Positions 34,542 through 45,441 are shown, numbered from the stretch's first letter. The stretch is DNA of 64,000 nucleotides from Micavibrio sp. UBA6145 (GCA_002423205.1 DIUZ01000023.1:1-64000), one strand, 5' to 3'. Numbers and translations: made by a program. Notes: generated by a model from the letters alone, not told the origin.

Positions 34542-35317
34542 GCGCAGCCAAGGATTTTTACCCGGAAATCACCGAACAGATCGGCGATCCAGTATCAGAA
34601 GAAGAGCGCCGCCGTTTGTTTGACCGTTATCACTGGGTTCGTGATTACTGCGCCAACAAACACGTGCTGGAGATTGCCTGCGGTACCGCGCAGGGGCTGA
34701 ATTTTCTGGTTAAAACCGCGCCAGCCACCGGCGTCGGCGGCGATGTCAGTGCGACCAACCTTGTGATTGCCAAGCAGAATTTCCCACAGCTTGACCTGCA
34801 AAAGATCGATGCGCATCACCTGCCTTTTGGCGAGCAGTCCTTCGACGTAATCGTCATGCTGGAGGCGTTGTACTTCCTGGACAGCCCGCGCCAGTTTCTG
34901 GCCGAGGCGCGCCGCGTCATGCGTGCGGGGGGCAAGCTTTTGCTGACCATAAACAACAAGGACATGTTCAATTTCAGCCCGTCCAGCTTTGGCAAAAACT
35001 ATTTCGGCGTGCCGGATATCGTTTCATTCCTGCGTGAAAACGGCTTTACCGCCGATGTCTGGGGCGGCATTGCTGTGCCGAAGACGGAACTGCGCCAGTC
35101 GGTACTAGGCATGGTCAAGACCGTTGTCACGAAGCTGGGCCTCCTGCCTAAGACCAAGCGCGGCAAGCGCCTGCTCAAGAAGATCATGTACGGTGAACAA
35201 ACCCCGCTGGAGGCGCAAATCCCGATGGATTACGCGCGTCCGAACCTGACCAAGCTGGATGCACATTTACGCAACAGCCAATATAAAATACTGTATGTAG
35301 CAGCGACCCCGATCTGA
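34538..35317 (+). CDS. SAM-dependent methyltransferase
   Basis: A 259-residue class I methyltransferase: motif I VLEIACGTAQGLNFLVK, acidic motif II region GGDVSATNLVIAKQNFP, and FDVIVMLEALYFLDSPRQFL (post-III). It likely methylates a sugar or lipid intermediate of the glycan. The start at 34538 (MSAAKDFYPEITEQ) overlaps the aminotransferase stop by 4 nt. A glycan O-methyltransferase role is inferred from context only. Confidence 0.82.
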   Translation: MSAAKDFYPEITEQIGDPVSEEERRRLFDRYHWVRDYCANKHVLEIACGTAQGLNFLVKTAPATGVGGDVSATNLVIAKQNFPQLDLQKIDAHHLPFGEQSFDVIVMLEALYFLDSPRQFLAEARRVMRAGGKLLLTINNKDMFNFSPSSFGKNYFGVPDIVSFLRENGFTADVWGGIAVPKTELRQSVLGMVKTVVTKLGLLPKTKRGKRLLKKIMYGEQTPLEAQIPMDYARPNLTKLDAHLRNSQYKILYVAATPI

Positions 35318-35329
35318 AGGATTTAAAGT

Positions 35330-36070
35330 ATGAAGCGTTTGTTTGACATTGTTGCCTCTGCTGCCGGCCTGCTGGTGTTCAGCCCGGTTCTGTTCGTATT
35401 CATGTATCTGGTCTGGCGTCAGGACGGGCATTCGCCATTTTATATGGGTGAACGCGTGGGCGAGAACGAGAAACCGTTCAAAATGGTCAAACTGCGTTCG
35501 ATGGTGAAAAACGCCGATAAATCCGGCGTGGATTCTACCGGCGCGAACGACATGCGTATCACCCGTGTCGGCCAATTGATCCGCAAATATAAGCTGGATG
35601 AAGTCACGCAGCTCTGGAACGTGCTGATCGGCGACATGTCGCTGGTCGGTCCCCGCCCGAACGTCAAACGCGAAACCGATTTGTACACGGTTGAAGAGAA
35701 AAAACTGCTGCGCGTGCGCCCGGGTATCACCGATATCGCGTCGATCGTGTTTTCGGACGAAGGCGACATCCTTAAGGATCAGGCCGATCCGGATCTGGCT
35801 TACAACCAGTTGATCCGCCCGTACAAGAGCCGCCTTGGCATCCTGTATGTCGAGAACGCGAACATCGTGCTCGATATCCGCCTGATCATCCTGACGGTCG
35901 TAGCGATCCTTGACCGCAAGAGCGCGCTGAACGCGGTTCAGAAGATCTTGGCCGAACTGGGTACACCGAACGACCTGCGCGAGGTCTCCAAGCGCGAGGC
36001 ACCGCTGCAACCGGCCCCCCCCCCGGGTGCCCAGAACGTGGTCATGACCCGCGACGCCATCGCCGCCTAA
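35330..36070 (+). CDS. Initiating sugar-phosphate transferase (bacterial sugar transferase family)
   Basis: A 246-residue monotopic phosphoglycosyltransferase of the PglC/WcaJ core type. One N-terminal re-entrant hydrophobic helix (LFDIVASAAGLLVFSPVLF) is followed by FKMVKLRSMVKNAD, the catalytic Asp-Glu dyad in RKYKLDEVTQLWNVL and GDMSLVGPRPNVK. It puts the first sugar phosphate on undecaprenyl phosphate. Its last 20 codons contain a run of ten C (36015-36024). It lacks the extra N-terminal membrane helices of the WbaP type. Confidence 0.9.
   Translation: MKRLFDIVASAAGLLVFSPVLFVFMYLVWRQDGHSPFYMGERVGENEKPFKMVKLRSMVKNADKSGVDSTGANDMRITRVGQLIRKYKLDEVTQLWNVLIGDMSLVGPRPNVKRETDLYTVEEKKLLRVRPGITDIASIVFSDEGDILKDQADPDLAYNQLIRPYKSRLGILYVENANIVLDIRLIILTVVAILDRKSALNAVQKILAELGTPNDLREVSKREAPLQPAPPPGAQNVVMTRDAIAA
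36015..36024 (+). repeat. Homopolymeric C10 tract in a coding region
   Basis: Ten consecutive C in codons for APPPG near the 3' end of the sugar transferase. Loss of one C gives seven new residues and a TGA; gain of one C opens a frame of about 45 codons that runs past the normal stop to a TGA near 36140. Homopolymers of this length are slippage-prone and are the classic basis of phase variation. Confidence 0.7.
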
Positions 36071-36091
36071 ACCACCCGTTTTTCCGTTTCA

Positions 36092-36125
36092 TGACGCCGC
36101 GCAGCCACAATGTTGCACGGCGTCA
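36092..36125 (+). terminator. Hairpin between the sugar transferase and the DegT-E1 genes
   Basis: A perfect 8-bp stem (TGACGCCG with CGGCGTCA) around an 18-nt loop, followed by CTGTTTAT rather than a T run. It could be a weak terminator or a pause site. The 165-nt gap around it is the largest in the polysaccharide locus and likely also carries a promoter for the next unit. Confidence 0.4.
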
Positions 36126-36234
36126 CTGTTTATACTGATTATGTGAAGTGTTATCCCCTGAAATCACATGCTGATTCATTGACTTTGACCCTATGGATTC
36201 ATTAGGGTTCCGGTTGATTTATCAGGAGATTTCT

Positions 36235-37386
36235 ATGACTGCCGCACAGCCCCTTAAAGTACATGAAAGCCTGGACGCGTATCAGCGCCAGATCCCGTTT
36301 TTCAACTACCCGTCGCTGTTCAAACAACACGAAGAAGATTACGTGCGCATCTTCCGCGACGTCGGCAGCCGCGGTGCCTACATCCTGCAAAAGGACCTGA
36401 GCCAGTTCGAAGAGAATTTGAAAAAATTCCTCAACGTCAAACACGTCTTCGGCACCAATGACGGCACCAACGCCATCATGATCGGTTTCATGGCCATCGG
36501 CCTGCAGCCGGGCGACGAAGTCATCTGCTCGTCCCACACCTACATCGCAACCGCATCGGCCGCGCAAATTCTGGGCGCGAAAGCCGTGCCGTGCGATATC
36601 GGTTACGACAACATGATGGACGCGAAAGACGTTGAGAAACGCATTACGTCGAAAACCAAGGTCATCATCCCGACGCAGTTGAACGGCCGTACCTGCAACA
36701 TGGATGAGATCCAGGCGCTGGCTGACAAGCACGGCCTGATTGTCTGCGAAGACGCAGCACAGGCGCTGGGTTCGAAATTCAAGGGCCGCAATGCCGGTAC
36801 CTTCGGCAAATTCGGTACATTCAGCTTTTACCCGGCCAAGGTGCTGGGCTGCTTCGGCGACGGCGGTGCAGTTGTCACCAATGACGACGAGATCGCCGCG
36901 AAACTCTATGCCCTGCGCGACCACGGCCGCGACGAACAAGGCAATGTTGTCATGTGGGCGACCAATGCCCGCCTTGATAACCTGCAGGCCGCATGGCTCG
37001 ATTTCAAACTGCAGTCGTATCCGCAGGATATTGATCGCCGCCGCGAAGTTGCGCGCATGTATCACGAAGGCCTGAAAGATGTGAAGCAGCTGACGCTGCC
37101 GCAGGGTCCGGATCAGAACCCGGATCACTTCGACATCTACCAGAACTACGAACTGGCTGCCGACCGCCGCGATGAGCTGCGCGTTTACCTGAAAGACAAA
37201 GGTATCGGTTCGATCATGCAGTGGGCCGGTACGCCGCTGCACAAGTTCGACAAACTTTATGCGCCGCAATCGATTCCGGGCGTCGAGAAATTCTTTGAAC
37301 GCTGCCTGATGATTCCGATGAACGTCACGCTGACCGACGAAGATATTCAGTACATCATCAATACGATTAAGGAATTTTACGCTTGA
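36235..37386 (+). CDS. DegT/DnrJ/EryC1/StrS-family aminotransferase
   Basis: A 383-residue PLP enzyme. Motifs: GTNDGTNAIMIGFMAIGLQPGDEV in two blocks, IIPTQLNGRTCNMDEI, VCEDAAQALGSKFKG and the PLP lysine (about residue 202) in FSFYPAKVLGCFGDGGAV. The family makes amino sugars from keto-sugar nucleotides (perosamine and similar). The ATG at 36235 is supported by AGGAG 6 nt upstream (36224-36228). It is translationally coupled (TTGA overlap) to the fused E1 enzyme, so the two probably act in one pathway. Confidence 0.9.
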   Translation: MTAAQPLKVHESLDAYQRQIPFFNYPSLFKQHEEDYVRIFRDVGSRGAYILQKDLSQFEENLKKFLNVKHVFGTNDGTNAIMIGFMAIGLQPGDEVICSSHTYIATASAAQILGAKAVPCDIGYDNMMDAKDVEKRITSKTKVIIPTQLNGRTCNMDEIQALADKHGLIVCEDAAQALGSKFKGRNAGTFGKFGTFSFYPAKVLGCFGDGGAVVTNDDEIAAKLYALRDHGRDEQGNVVMWATNARLDNLQAAWLDFKLQSYPQDIDRRREVARMYHEGLKDVKQLTLPQGPDQNPDHFDIYQNYELAADRRDELRVYLKDKGIGSIMQWAGTPLHKFDKLYAPQSIPGVEKFFERCLMIPMNVTLTDEDIQYIINTIKEFYA

Positions 37387-39503
37387 GCACAAAAGCCGCC
37401 CGCGCCCAGAACGCCTTTTACACCGTACCCGGACAGGGTTGGACGTCAGACCTGAAAGATCTGGCTGATCCCACCTGTTTCACCGCGGCGATCGACCTTA
37501 AGAACGTCGCGACGGATACGCTGGTCAAGGCGCTCCATGACATGACACTGATCCGCGTTGCGGAAGAAGTGATCGCAGACATGGTGGTTGCAGGCGACAT
37601 TAAATGCCCGACCCACCTGGCCATCGGCCAAGAAGCGGCGAGCGTTGGCGTGGCTGCGCATTTACGCGCTACCGACCGGGCCTTCGGCTGCCACCGTAGT
37701 CACAGCCATTATCTGGCCATGGGCGCGCCGGTCAAAGAACTGATCGCGGAAACGCTGGGTAAAGTCACCGGCTGTTCCAAGGGCTTCGGCGGGTCCATGC
37801 ACCTGTTCGCCAAGGAATTCGGTTTCTACGGGTCCGTCCCCATCGTCGCTGGCACCATTCCGCTGGCCGTTGGCGCAGCGATGGCTGCGAAAATGGACAA
37901 CAAAGACTCCCTTGATGTCGGCGTTGCGTATTTCGGCGACGGCGCGTGCGAGGAAGGCGTGTTCCATGAATGCCTGAACATAGCTGCCAGCTTCAAACTG
38001 CCGATGATCTTCGTGGTTGAGAATAATCTGTTCTCAAGCCATCTCGACATCCACCTGCGCCAGCCGTCGGATAAAATCGCGCGTTTCGCAGAGGCTGCCA
38101 AAATCAACCACGCCACCGTGGACGGCAACGATGTCGTCGCGGTGATGGAAGCCGCCGGCGACCTGATCGGCAAAGCCCGCCGCGGCGAAGGCCCGGCACT
38201 GATCGAATGCGTTACCTATCGCTGGCGCGGTCACGTCGGCCCGGATGAAAACATCGATGTCGGCGTGCGCCGTACGGCGGCTGAAGTCGCCGCATGGAAA
38301 AAGCGCGATCCGATTGGCCGTCTTCTGCAATCGCTGGAAGCCCGCGGTTACACGCGTGCGCAGTACGAAGAACTGGAAGCCGGTATCCGCAAGCAGATCA
38401 TAGCGGACGGCGAGCAAAGCAAAAAAGACCCGTGGCCTGACAACAGCATGCTGCTCGGTACGGTTTACGCCGCGCCGAAAAAAACCGACACAAAACCGGT
38501 TGCCGTCACGCCGACCAAGACTATGAATTACGGCGAAGCCATCCGCGCCGGTCATGAATACCTGCTGGAACACCACAAGGACGTCTTCGTCTTTGGTCAG
38601 GGTGTCTGGAGCCCGTGGTATGTCGGCAATTCCATGACCGATTTGGATAAACAATTCGGCCGTGACCGCGTGATCGACACGCCGGTTTCGGAAGCTGCCG
38701 CCACTGGCGCCGCCGTTGGCGCGTCTCTGGCCGGTTACCGTCCGATTGTCATTCACCCGCGCATCGACTTCATGATTCTGGCGACGGACGCCATTACCAA
38801 CCAGGCCGCGAAATGGGCGCATATGCTGGGCGGTCAGGACCGCGCGAAAGTCACCATTCGCGGTATCATCAACCGCGGCGGCGAACAGGGCGCACAACAC
38901 AGCCAGGCGCTGCATTCATGGTTCGCCCATTTGCCGGGCCTGCGCGTTGTCATGCCGGCCACCGTGGCCGATGCCCGTGACCTGTTCATCGCGTCCGTAT
39001 TGTCTGACGACCCGGTCCTGTTTATCGACGACCGCTGGTGCTACGACCAGAAAGACGACCTGCCCCCGGCCCGCGACATCGACCTGACGACGATCAAACC
39101 CGCCGTGCGCCGCGAAGGCACCGACATCACGCTGGTGGCCGCATCCTATTCGGTGGTGCAGTCGCTTGAAGCCGCGCAGAAACTCGAGACAATGGGCATT
39201 TCGGCGGAGGTCATCGACCTTCGTACCATCAACCCGATCGACCACAGCGTGGCCGTGCAGTCCGTCACCAAGACCGGCCGCCTTCTGGCTGTCGACGGTG
39301 GCTGGAGCAATTGCGGCCTTGCCGGTGAAATCATCGCCGGCGTGACCGAGCGCGTAGCCTTTGGCACATTAAAAGCCATGCCTGGCCGCGTCACCCTAAC
39401 CGATGCCCCGGCACCGACGTCGCGCCCGCTGGAGAAAATCTACTACACATCGGCGGATGATATCGCCGCGCGTGCGGTTGCCATGGTCAAGGGCCGCGCC
39501 TAA
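37383..39503 (+). CDS. Fused E1 alpha-beta 2-oxoacid dehydrogenase-type thiamine diphosphate enzyme
   Basis: A 706-residue protein combining both E1 subunits. The alpha half (about residues 45-350) has AIGQEAASVGVAAHL, CHRSHSHYLAMG, the ThDP motif GDGACEEG (from residue 185) ending ENN, and YRWRGHVGPDENIDVG. The beta half (from about 381) has MNYGEAIRAGHEYLL, DTPVSEAAATGAAVGA with the catalytic Glu, and GGEQGAQHSQALHSWF. Typical partners (E2, E3) are absent here. The start is TTG at 37383, overlapping the DegT stop. The family decarboxylates a 2-oxoacid; here the acceptor may be a sugar rather than a lipoyl domain. Confidence 0.85.
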   Translation: MSTKAARAQNAFYTVPGQGWTSDLKDLADPTCFTAAIDLKNVATDTLVKALHDMTLIRVAEEVIADMVVAGDIKCPTHLAIGQEAASVGVAAHLRATDRAFGCHRSHSHYLAMGAPVKELIAETLGKVTGCSKGFGGSMHLFAKEFGFYGSVPIVAGTIPLAVGAAMAAKMDNKDSLDVGVAYFGDGACEEGVFHECLNIAASFKLPMIFVVENNLFSSHLDIHLRQPSDKIARFAEAAKINHATVDGNDVVAVMEAAGDLIGKARRGEGPALIECVTYRWRGHVGPDENIDVGVRRTAAEVAAWKKRDPIGRLLQSLEARGYTRAQYEELEAGIRKQIIADGEQSKKDPWPDNSMLLGTVYAAPKKTDTKPVAVTPTKTMNYGEAIRAGHEYLLEHHKDVFVFGQGVWSPWYVGNSMTDLDKQFGRDRVIDTPVSEAAATGAAVGASLAGYRPIVIHPRIDFMILATDAITNQAAKWAHMLGGQDRAKVTIRGIINRGGEQGAQHSQALHSWFAHLPGLRVVMPATVADARDLFIASVLSDDPVLFIDDRWCYDQKDDLPPARDIDLTTIKPAVRREGTDITLVAASYSVVQSLEAAQKLETMGISAEVIDLRTINPIDHSVAVQSVTKTGRLLAVDGGWSNCGLAGEIIAGVTERVAFGTLKAMPGRVTLTDAPAPTSRPLEKIYYTSADDIAARAVAMVKGRA

Positions 39504-39527
39504 TATTTTTTCCCGCAAGGAATACAT

Positions 39528-40751
39528 ATGAACAGGTTATCGAATTATCTTCGTGTCTGGACGCTGGCGCCTGTTCTGGTTTTAGGCCCTGCACTAACAT
39601 GCGGCATTCCTCGCATCATGGCACCGTTATTCATGATCAGCGCATTGCTGACCATTGCCGCCGATTGCTGGATGCGCCGCGCGCGCCCGACAATTGATAG
39701 ACATCTTGGTGCGCTGTTTGGTGCATTCCTTATCTTCGGGATGATTTCTTATCTGTGGACCATCAACCCGGACGATACGTTTTCCAAGACAGTGCAACTG
39801 GGGATGATCTTCCTGCCGCTGGCGTTTCTTGTGCAGGTCATTAGGCGCATGAGCGAGGCGGAGCTTAAAAAGCTGGGCCAACTGGCCATGGCCGGTTTTG
39901 GTATCGGCCTTACCGTCTTTTGTATTGAGAAATACATGGGTCACCCGTTTTATGAGACCCTGCGCGGCGGGCAATCCAACGACGTCGTCGATAACAAGGA
40001 AAACAAGGCCATCGTGCTTCTGGCTTTCTGGATGTACATCATGGCGGCCTATGCACGCCCTGTCTGGGGCAAGATTGCCATGACCGTCATCGGCTGCGTC
40101 ATCTCTTATCTGACAATTAATTCACCCAGCGATTCCGCACAGCTTATCATGATGGTCATGCCGGTGTTTATCGCCATCGTTCTGGTCCTGCCAACACGGC
40201 TTCTGACGAAGCTGGTTCTGACGGGTACGTGCCTTTTGACGCTGAGCATGCCGCTGATTTCTTACGGCGTTGCGAACCATACCAACTGGAAAGACAATTA
40301 TAGCCTGACATCATCGGTACGATCCCGTATCGAGATATGGGACCAGACAGCACGCCGTTCTTTCGAGAAACCTGTGTTCGGCTGGGGATTGCAATCATCG
40401 CCCATGATGCCTAGCCGCGGCGAGCTTGCCTATGATACCGGTCATCCCATTCATCACATGCACCCGCACAATGCACCGTTGCAGATATGGTTTGAGACAG
40501 GCCTGCTGGGCATTGCCATGACATGTGCGATGTTCTTCGTATTCTATCGCCGCATAAATGCATTTTCGTCGGCGTGGACGCAGAAATACGCGGTGTTCAT
40601 GTGGGGCGGCGTGTTTGCCTATACCCTGTCGATATGGGGGCTGTGGCAGACATGGTTCTCCTCCACGCTGGCCTTTATGGGGCTGATGACCTATGCCGGC
40701 GCACGGTACATAGAATTCAAACACTCATCCCAAAACAAAACGGCCGCTTAA
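39528..40751 (+). CDS. O-antigen ligase-like membrane protein
   Basis: A 407-residue polytopic protein with about 10-12 hydrophobic segments. The large loop near residues 255-320 carries RSRIEIWDQTARRSFEKPV and the ligase-type motif HPHNAPLQIWFETGLLGIAM, as in WaaL. Ligases transfer the finished glycan from undecaprenyl pyrophosphate to lipid A core or another acceptor. It is 24 nt after the E1 gene and ends in a bidirectional terminator, so it closes the locus. A second ligase-like protein is encoded at 29428. Confidence 0.82.
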   Translation: MNRLSNYLRVWTLAPVLVLGPALTCGIPRIMAPLFMISALLTIAADCWMRRARPTIDRHLGALFGAFLIFGMISYLWTINPDDTFSKTVQLGMIFLPLAFLVQVIRRMSEAELKKLGQLAMAGFGIGLTVFCIEKYMGHPFYETLRGGQSNDVVDNKENKAIVLLAFWMYIMAAYARPVWGKIAMTVIGCVISYLTINSPSDSAQLIMMVMPVFIAIVLVLPTRLLTKLVLTGTCLLTLSMPLISYGVANHTNWKDNYSLTSSVRSRIEIWDQTARRSFEKPVFGWGLQSSPMMPSRGELAYDTGHPIHHMHPHNAPLQIWFETGLLGIAMTCAMFFVFYRRINAFSSAWTQKYAVFMWGGVFAYTLSIWGLWQTWFSSTLAFMGLMTYAGARYIEFKHSSQNKTAA

Positions 40752-40762
40752 AGCGGCCGTTT
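40738..40762. terminator. Bidirectional terminator between the polysaccharide locus and ftsH
   Basis: A perfect 10-bp stem (AAACGGCCGC with GCGGCCGTTT) and TTAAA loop. It is followed by TCTTTAG on the plus strand and by TGTTTTGG on the minus strand. It ends the ligase gene and faces the 3' end of ftsH. Confidence 0.8.
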
Positions 40763-40780
40763 CTTTAGTTTGTATAAACC

Positions 40781-42697
<1,917 letters not shown>

Positions 42698-42741
42698 GGA
42701 TGATGCCCCACGTTTAAACGCTTAAAATGCTTATCTATTTA

Positions 42742-43734
42742 TTATAAGGCATCTGCCGTTAAAGGCAATAATTTCACCGCTTTATCGGTGTTTTCGCGGG
42801 CGATAACAAGGGTTTGACGGCGCGGATTCGCGCGCAGCGTACATCCACCGAGCGTATAGGCCTGCGGTACGGCTGTATTCAGCAGATGGGTTGCGATGTC
42901 CTCCACCCGTTCAAACCGCGCGCCGTGCTCGCCGCCATGGCCCAGTTCGTCGATGCACATGCGGATGACGCGGACGGATAATTCGAATGGTTCGGCCTTG
43001 AGCATCGACAGGTCCAGCGTCCACGCGCTGTCGTCATTGGATGTGCGGGCACGGTCCAGAAGACGCACCGAAAGCTGGCGCAACGCATCGGATGCGCGGC
43101 CCAGACGGCGCATGGTGGATGCGAGGCGTTTCTCCGACAGACCCTCGTCCTTCAGCGCAAGGCGCAGGCGGTTTCGCGTGTAGGCCGTGTTGCGATTGGT
43201 GGGGTCTTCCACCCACTTCACGTCATTGCCACGGCAATAAGCGACCAGATCGTCATGGGACACCTGCCCCAGCAGCGGACGCCAGAGCGTGACATCATCG
43301 TCATAACGCTGCATCTCCCGCATCGCGGCCAGACCGTCGAGGCCGGAACCGTGCGTCAGGCGCATGAAAAAAGTTTCCGCCTGATCGTCGGCGTGATGGG
43401 CGACCGCCAGATGCGTGATGTCGTGGGTACGGCAGTATTCAGCCATCAGGCCGTAACGTGCGGCGCGTGCGGCTTCCATGCGCCCGGTTGATGGTTTGGT
43501 GCCATCCCAGCGCAGAATGATGTGCCTGACATTGGGCCAGTCTGATACCCATGCGCCGATTTTTGCGGCTTCGTCCGCACTGTCGTCGCGCAGGCCGTGG
43601 TCCACCGTGATGGCATGAATATCGGGATGAAGTTGCGCCAGCATATGCAGGAGCGCCATGGAATCGGCACCGCCCGACAGCGCGAGCGCAATCGTATTCG
43701 TGTTTTCAGGCAGTGTGAGGCTTAAGCCTTGCAT
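42742..43734 (-). CDS. tilS: tRNA(Ile)-lysidine synthase
   Basis: A 330-residue PP-loop ATPase with SGGADS at residues 20-25 and the HHADDQAETFFMRLTHGSGLDGL region. It modifies C34 of the CAU-anticodon tRNA-Ile to lysidine so that it reads AUA. It is shorter than the E. coli protein (432) because the C-terminal domain is reduced, as is common in alphaproteobacteria. Its start overlaps the cpoB stop by 13 nt; ftsH follows after 44 nt. Confidence 0.93.
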   Translation of the reverse strand: MQGLSLTLPENTNTIALALSGGADSMALLHMLAQLHPDIHAITVDHGLRDDSADEAAKIGAWVSDWPNVRHIILRWDGTKPSTGRMEAARAARYGLMAEYCRTHDITHLAVAHHADDQAETFFMRLTHGSGLDGLAAMREMQRYDDDVTLWRPLLGQVSHDDLVAYCRGNDVKWVEDPTNRNTAYTRNRLRLALKDEGLSEKRLASTMRRLGRASDALRQLSVRLLDRARTSNDDSAWTLDLSMLKAEPFELSVRVIRMCIDELGHGGEHGARFERVEDIATHLLNTAVPQAYTLGGCTLRANPRRQTLVIARENTDKAVKLLPLTADAL

Positions 43735-44684
43735 TCCATGCGCTGACGCTCTTCCTCGGCCTTGCGCAATGTGGAGGCAGGACCGGCGGGGAAGCGTTTG
43801 CCAAGCTCAACCAAGGTCAGGCAGGCATCGGCGCGTTTATTCATCTTGTCGAGCGTCATCGCCAGTTTCAGCAGCGCGTCGGCGGCTTTCTGGCCATTCG
43901 GATGATCCTGGAACGCCTTGGCAAAGGTTTTGGCGGCGGTCGAATACTGGGTCTGCGCGTAATAGGTTTCGCCCAGCCAGTATTGCGCGTTCGCAGCCAG
44001 CGCGTGCGTCGGATATGTTTTCAGGAAATCGGTGAATGCGGTTTGCGCATCGGTGTAATTGGATTGCTGCAGATACGAAAACGCCTTGTCATAGGCCTGC
44101 GGCGCGTTGGTCGTGCCCTGTGGCGTGCCCGATGTGATCGCGCCGCCATTATTGCCGGTTTTTTCGTTGATCTGGCCCAGTGTGGGCGTGTTGGTCGGCT
44201 GGTACGCGCCGTTCGGATCGGTCACCCCGCCGGTAACAGGCGCGGTTGCAGCGGGATTGTTTTGCAGCGGTGCCGGGTTGGGCGGCGTTGCGCCCATGTC
44301 GGCGTTCATCGGTGCAGAGACCGGCGGTGTTGATGTGTCGGTGACGGCGGGTGCAGATGCGCCGCGGTCTTCCAGCGATTTCAGGCGCTGTTCAGTGTCG
44401 GTCTTGTATTTATCGAATTGGGATTGCAACTGGCGGATCGCAAAATCGCGCTGTTCCAGCTGGTTGGTCATGTCGCGGATTTGTTGTTCCAGCTGCGCGG
44501 CCTTGGTCATGTCACCCATGACCGGGGCACCGCCCTGCTGTTGTCCGGCGCTGATGGCCTGCGCATCGCCGGGGCCCGCATATTGCATACCCTGCGCGTT
44601 GGCGCTGTTAACAGCGAACCCTGCCGCGAGCGGCAGGGTTGCGCAAAAGAGTAAGGATGCGAATGTGTTACGCATCGGGCGCAT
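43722..44684 (-). CDS. cpoB: Cell division coordinator CpoB (Tol-Pal system protein YbgF)
   Basis: A 320-residue periplasmic protein. A signal peptide (about residues 1-30, AAGFAVNSANA) leads to a coiled coil (LEQQIRDMTNQLEQRDFAIRQ), a long Pro/Thr/Asn-rich linker, and three TPR-like repeats (for example YDKAFSYLQQSNYTDAQTAF). CpoB ties outer-membrane constriction by Tol-Pal to septal peptidoglycan synthesis. It lies 3 nt after pal and overlaps tilS. The start could be the second Met three codons on. Confidence 0.92.
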   Translation of the reverse strand: MRPMRNTFASLLFCATLPLAAGFAVNSANAQGMQYAGPGDAQAISAGQQQGGAPVMGDMTKAAQLEQQIRDMTNQLEQRDFAIRQLQSQFDKYKTDTEQRLKSLEDRGASAPAVTDTSTPPVSAPMNADMGATPPNPAPLQNNPAATAPVTGGVTDPNGAYQPTNTPTLGQINEKTGNNGGAITSGTPQGTTNAPQAYDKAFSYLQQSNYTDAQTAFTDFLKTYPTHALAANAQYWLGETYYAQTQYSTAAKTFAKAFQDHPNGQKAADALLKLAMTLDKMNKRADACLTLVELGKRFPAGPASTLRKAEEERQRMECKA

Positions 44685-44687
44685 CGA

Positions 44688-45236
44688 TTAGTCGACGTGC
44701 GTGACGGAGCGGCGGTTCTGAGCCCAGGACTGAGCATCCGAACCGGTGACTTCCGGACGTTCTTTGCCGTACGAAATCGTCTTCACGCGGGAAGCCGAAA
44801 CGCCGAGCGAGACCAGGTAGTCACGGACCGAGTTGGCGCGCTTGTCGCCGAGGGCCAGGTTGTATTCGCGGGTGCCGCGTTCGTCAGCGTGGCCTTCAAC
44901 CGTGATCGAAACGTTCGGGTACTGGTTCAGCCACTGCGATTGCAGTTGCAGCTGTTGCAGTGCTTCCGGGGTCAGGTCGTAGCGGTCGTAACCGAAGTAG
45001 ACGCGGTCGCCGACGTTGACGGTCAGATCTTCCTGCGAGCCAGCGATCACGTTGCCCTGAACGCCAGTGGTGCCAGCGGAGCCGAGCATGCCTTCACCTG
45101 AGCCGGAAACCGAGCCCTGACCCTGCACGACCGAGTCGGCGTAGGGCTGTTCGGTCTTGCCTTTGGCGCACGCGGCCAGAGCCAGCGTGGAAACTGCCAG
45201 AAGGGCAAGAACGGTGTAACGGGATTTGGTACGCAT
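44688..45236 (-). CDS. pal: Peptidoglycan-associated lipoprotein Pal
   Basis: A 182-residue outer-membrane lipoprotein: lipobox LALAAC with lipidated Cys23, and a C-terminal OmpA-like peptidoglycan-binding domain with VYFGYDRYDLTPEALQQL, TVEGHADERGTREYN and LGDKRANSVRDYLV. AGGAG lies 9 nt before the ATG. In most proteobacteria tolB lies just upstream; here the upstream 205 nt are non-coding and SirB1 follows, so no tolB is linked in this window. Confidence 0.96.
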   Translation of the reverse strand: MRTKSRYTVLALLAVSTLALAACAKGKTEQPYADSVVQGQGSVSGSGEGMLGSAGTTGVQGNVIAGSQEDLTVNVGDRVYFGYDRYDLTPEALQQLQLQSQWLNQYPNVSITVEGHADERGTREYNLALGDKRANSVRDYLVSLGVSASRVKTISYGKERPEVTGSDAQSWAQNRRSVTHVD

Positions 45237-45441
45237 CGGCGCTATCTCCTAAAAAATTTCGTTGGCCTTGATTAGATGGTGATCAACATGGAGCAGAGGT
45301 CAATTTCAATCAAGGGGTCATGGCGTTTAGTCCATGATTATCTTGGGGATGGATTGGGGCAGCGATATGGCACTTATCTCATTTTTTTTACGGCAAAAGC
45401 GGTAGCAATAGCGCCGCAAGAAATATATGTTTTCATAAACA

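Noticed and set aside
36202..37392. 396-codon minus-strand frame opposite the DegT gene
   Set aside because: Mirror frame of a conserved aminotransferase in a GC-rich gene; its product resembles no known family.
40700..40780. Attachment-site repeat of the tRNA-Val 3' end at the far end of the polysaccharide locus
   Set aside because: I looked for a copy of the tRNA T-arm and acceptor sequence here and saw none; the locus ends in an ordinary terminator.
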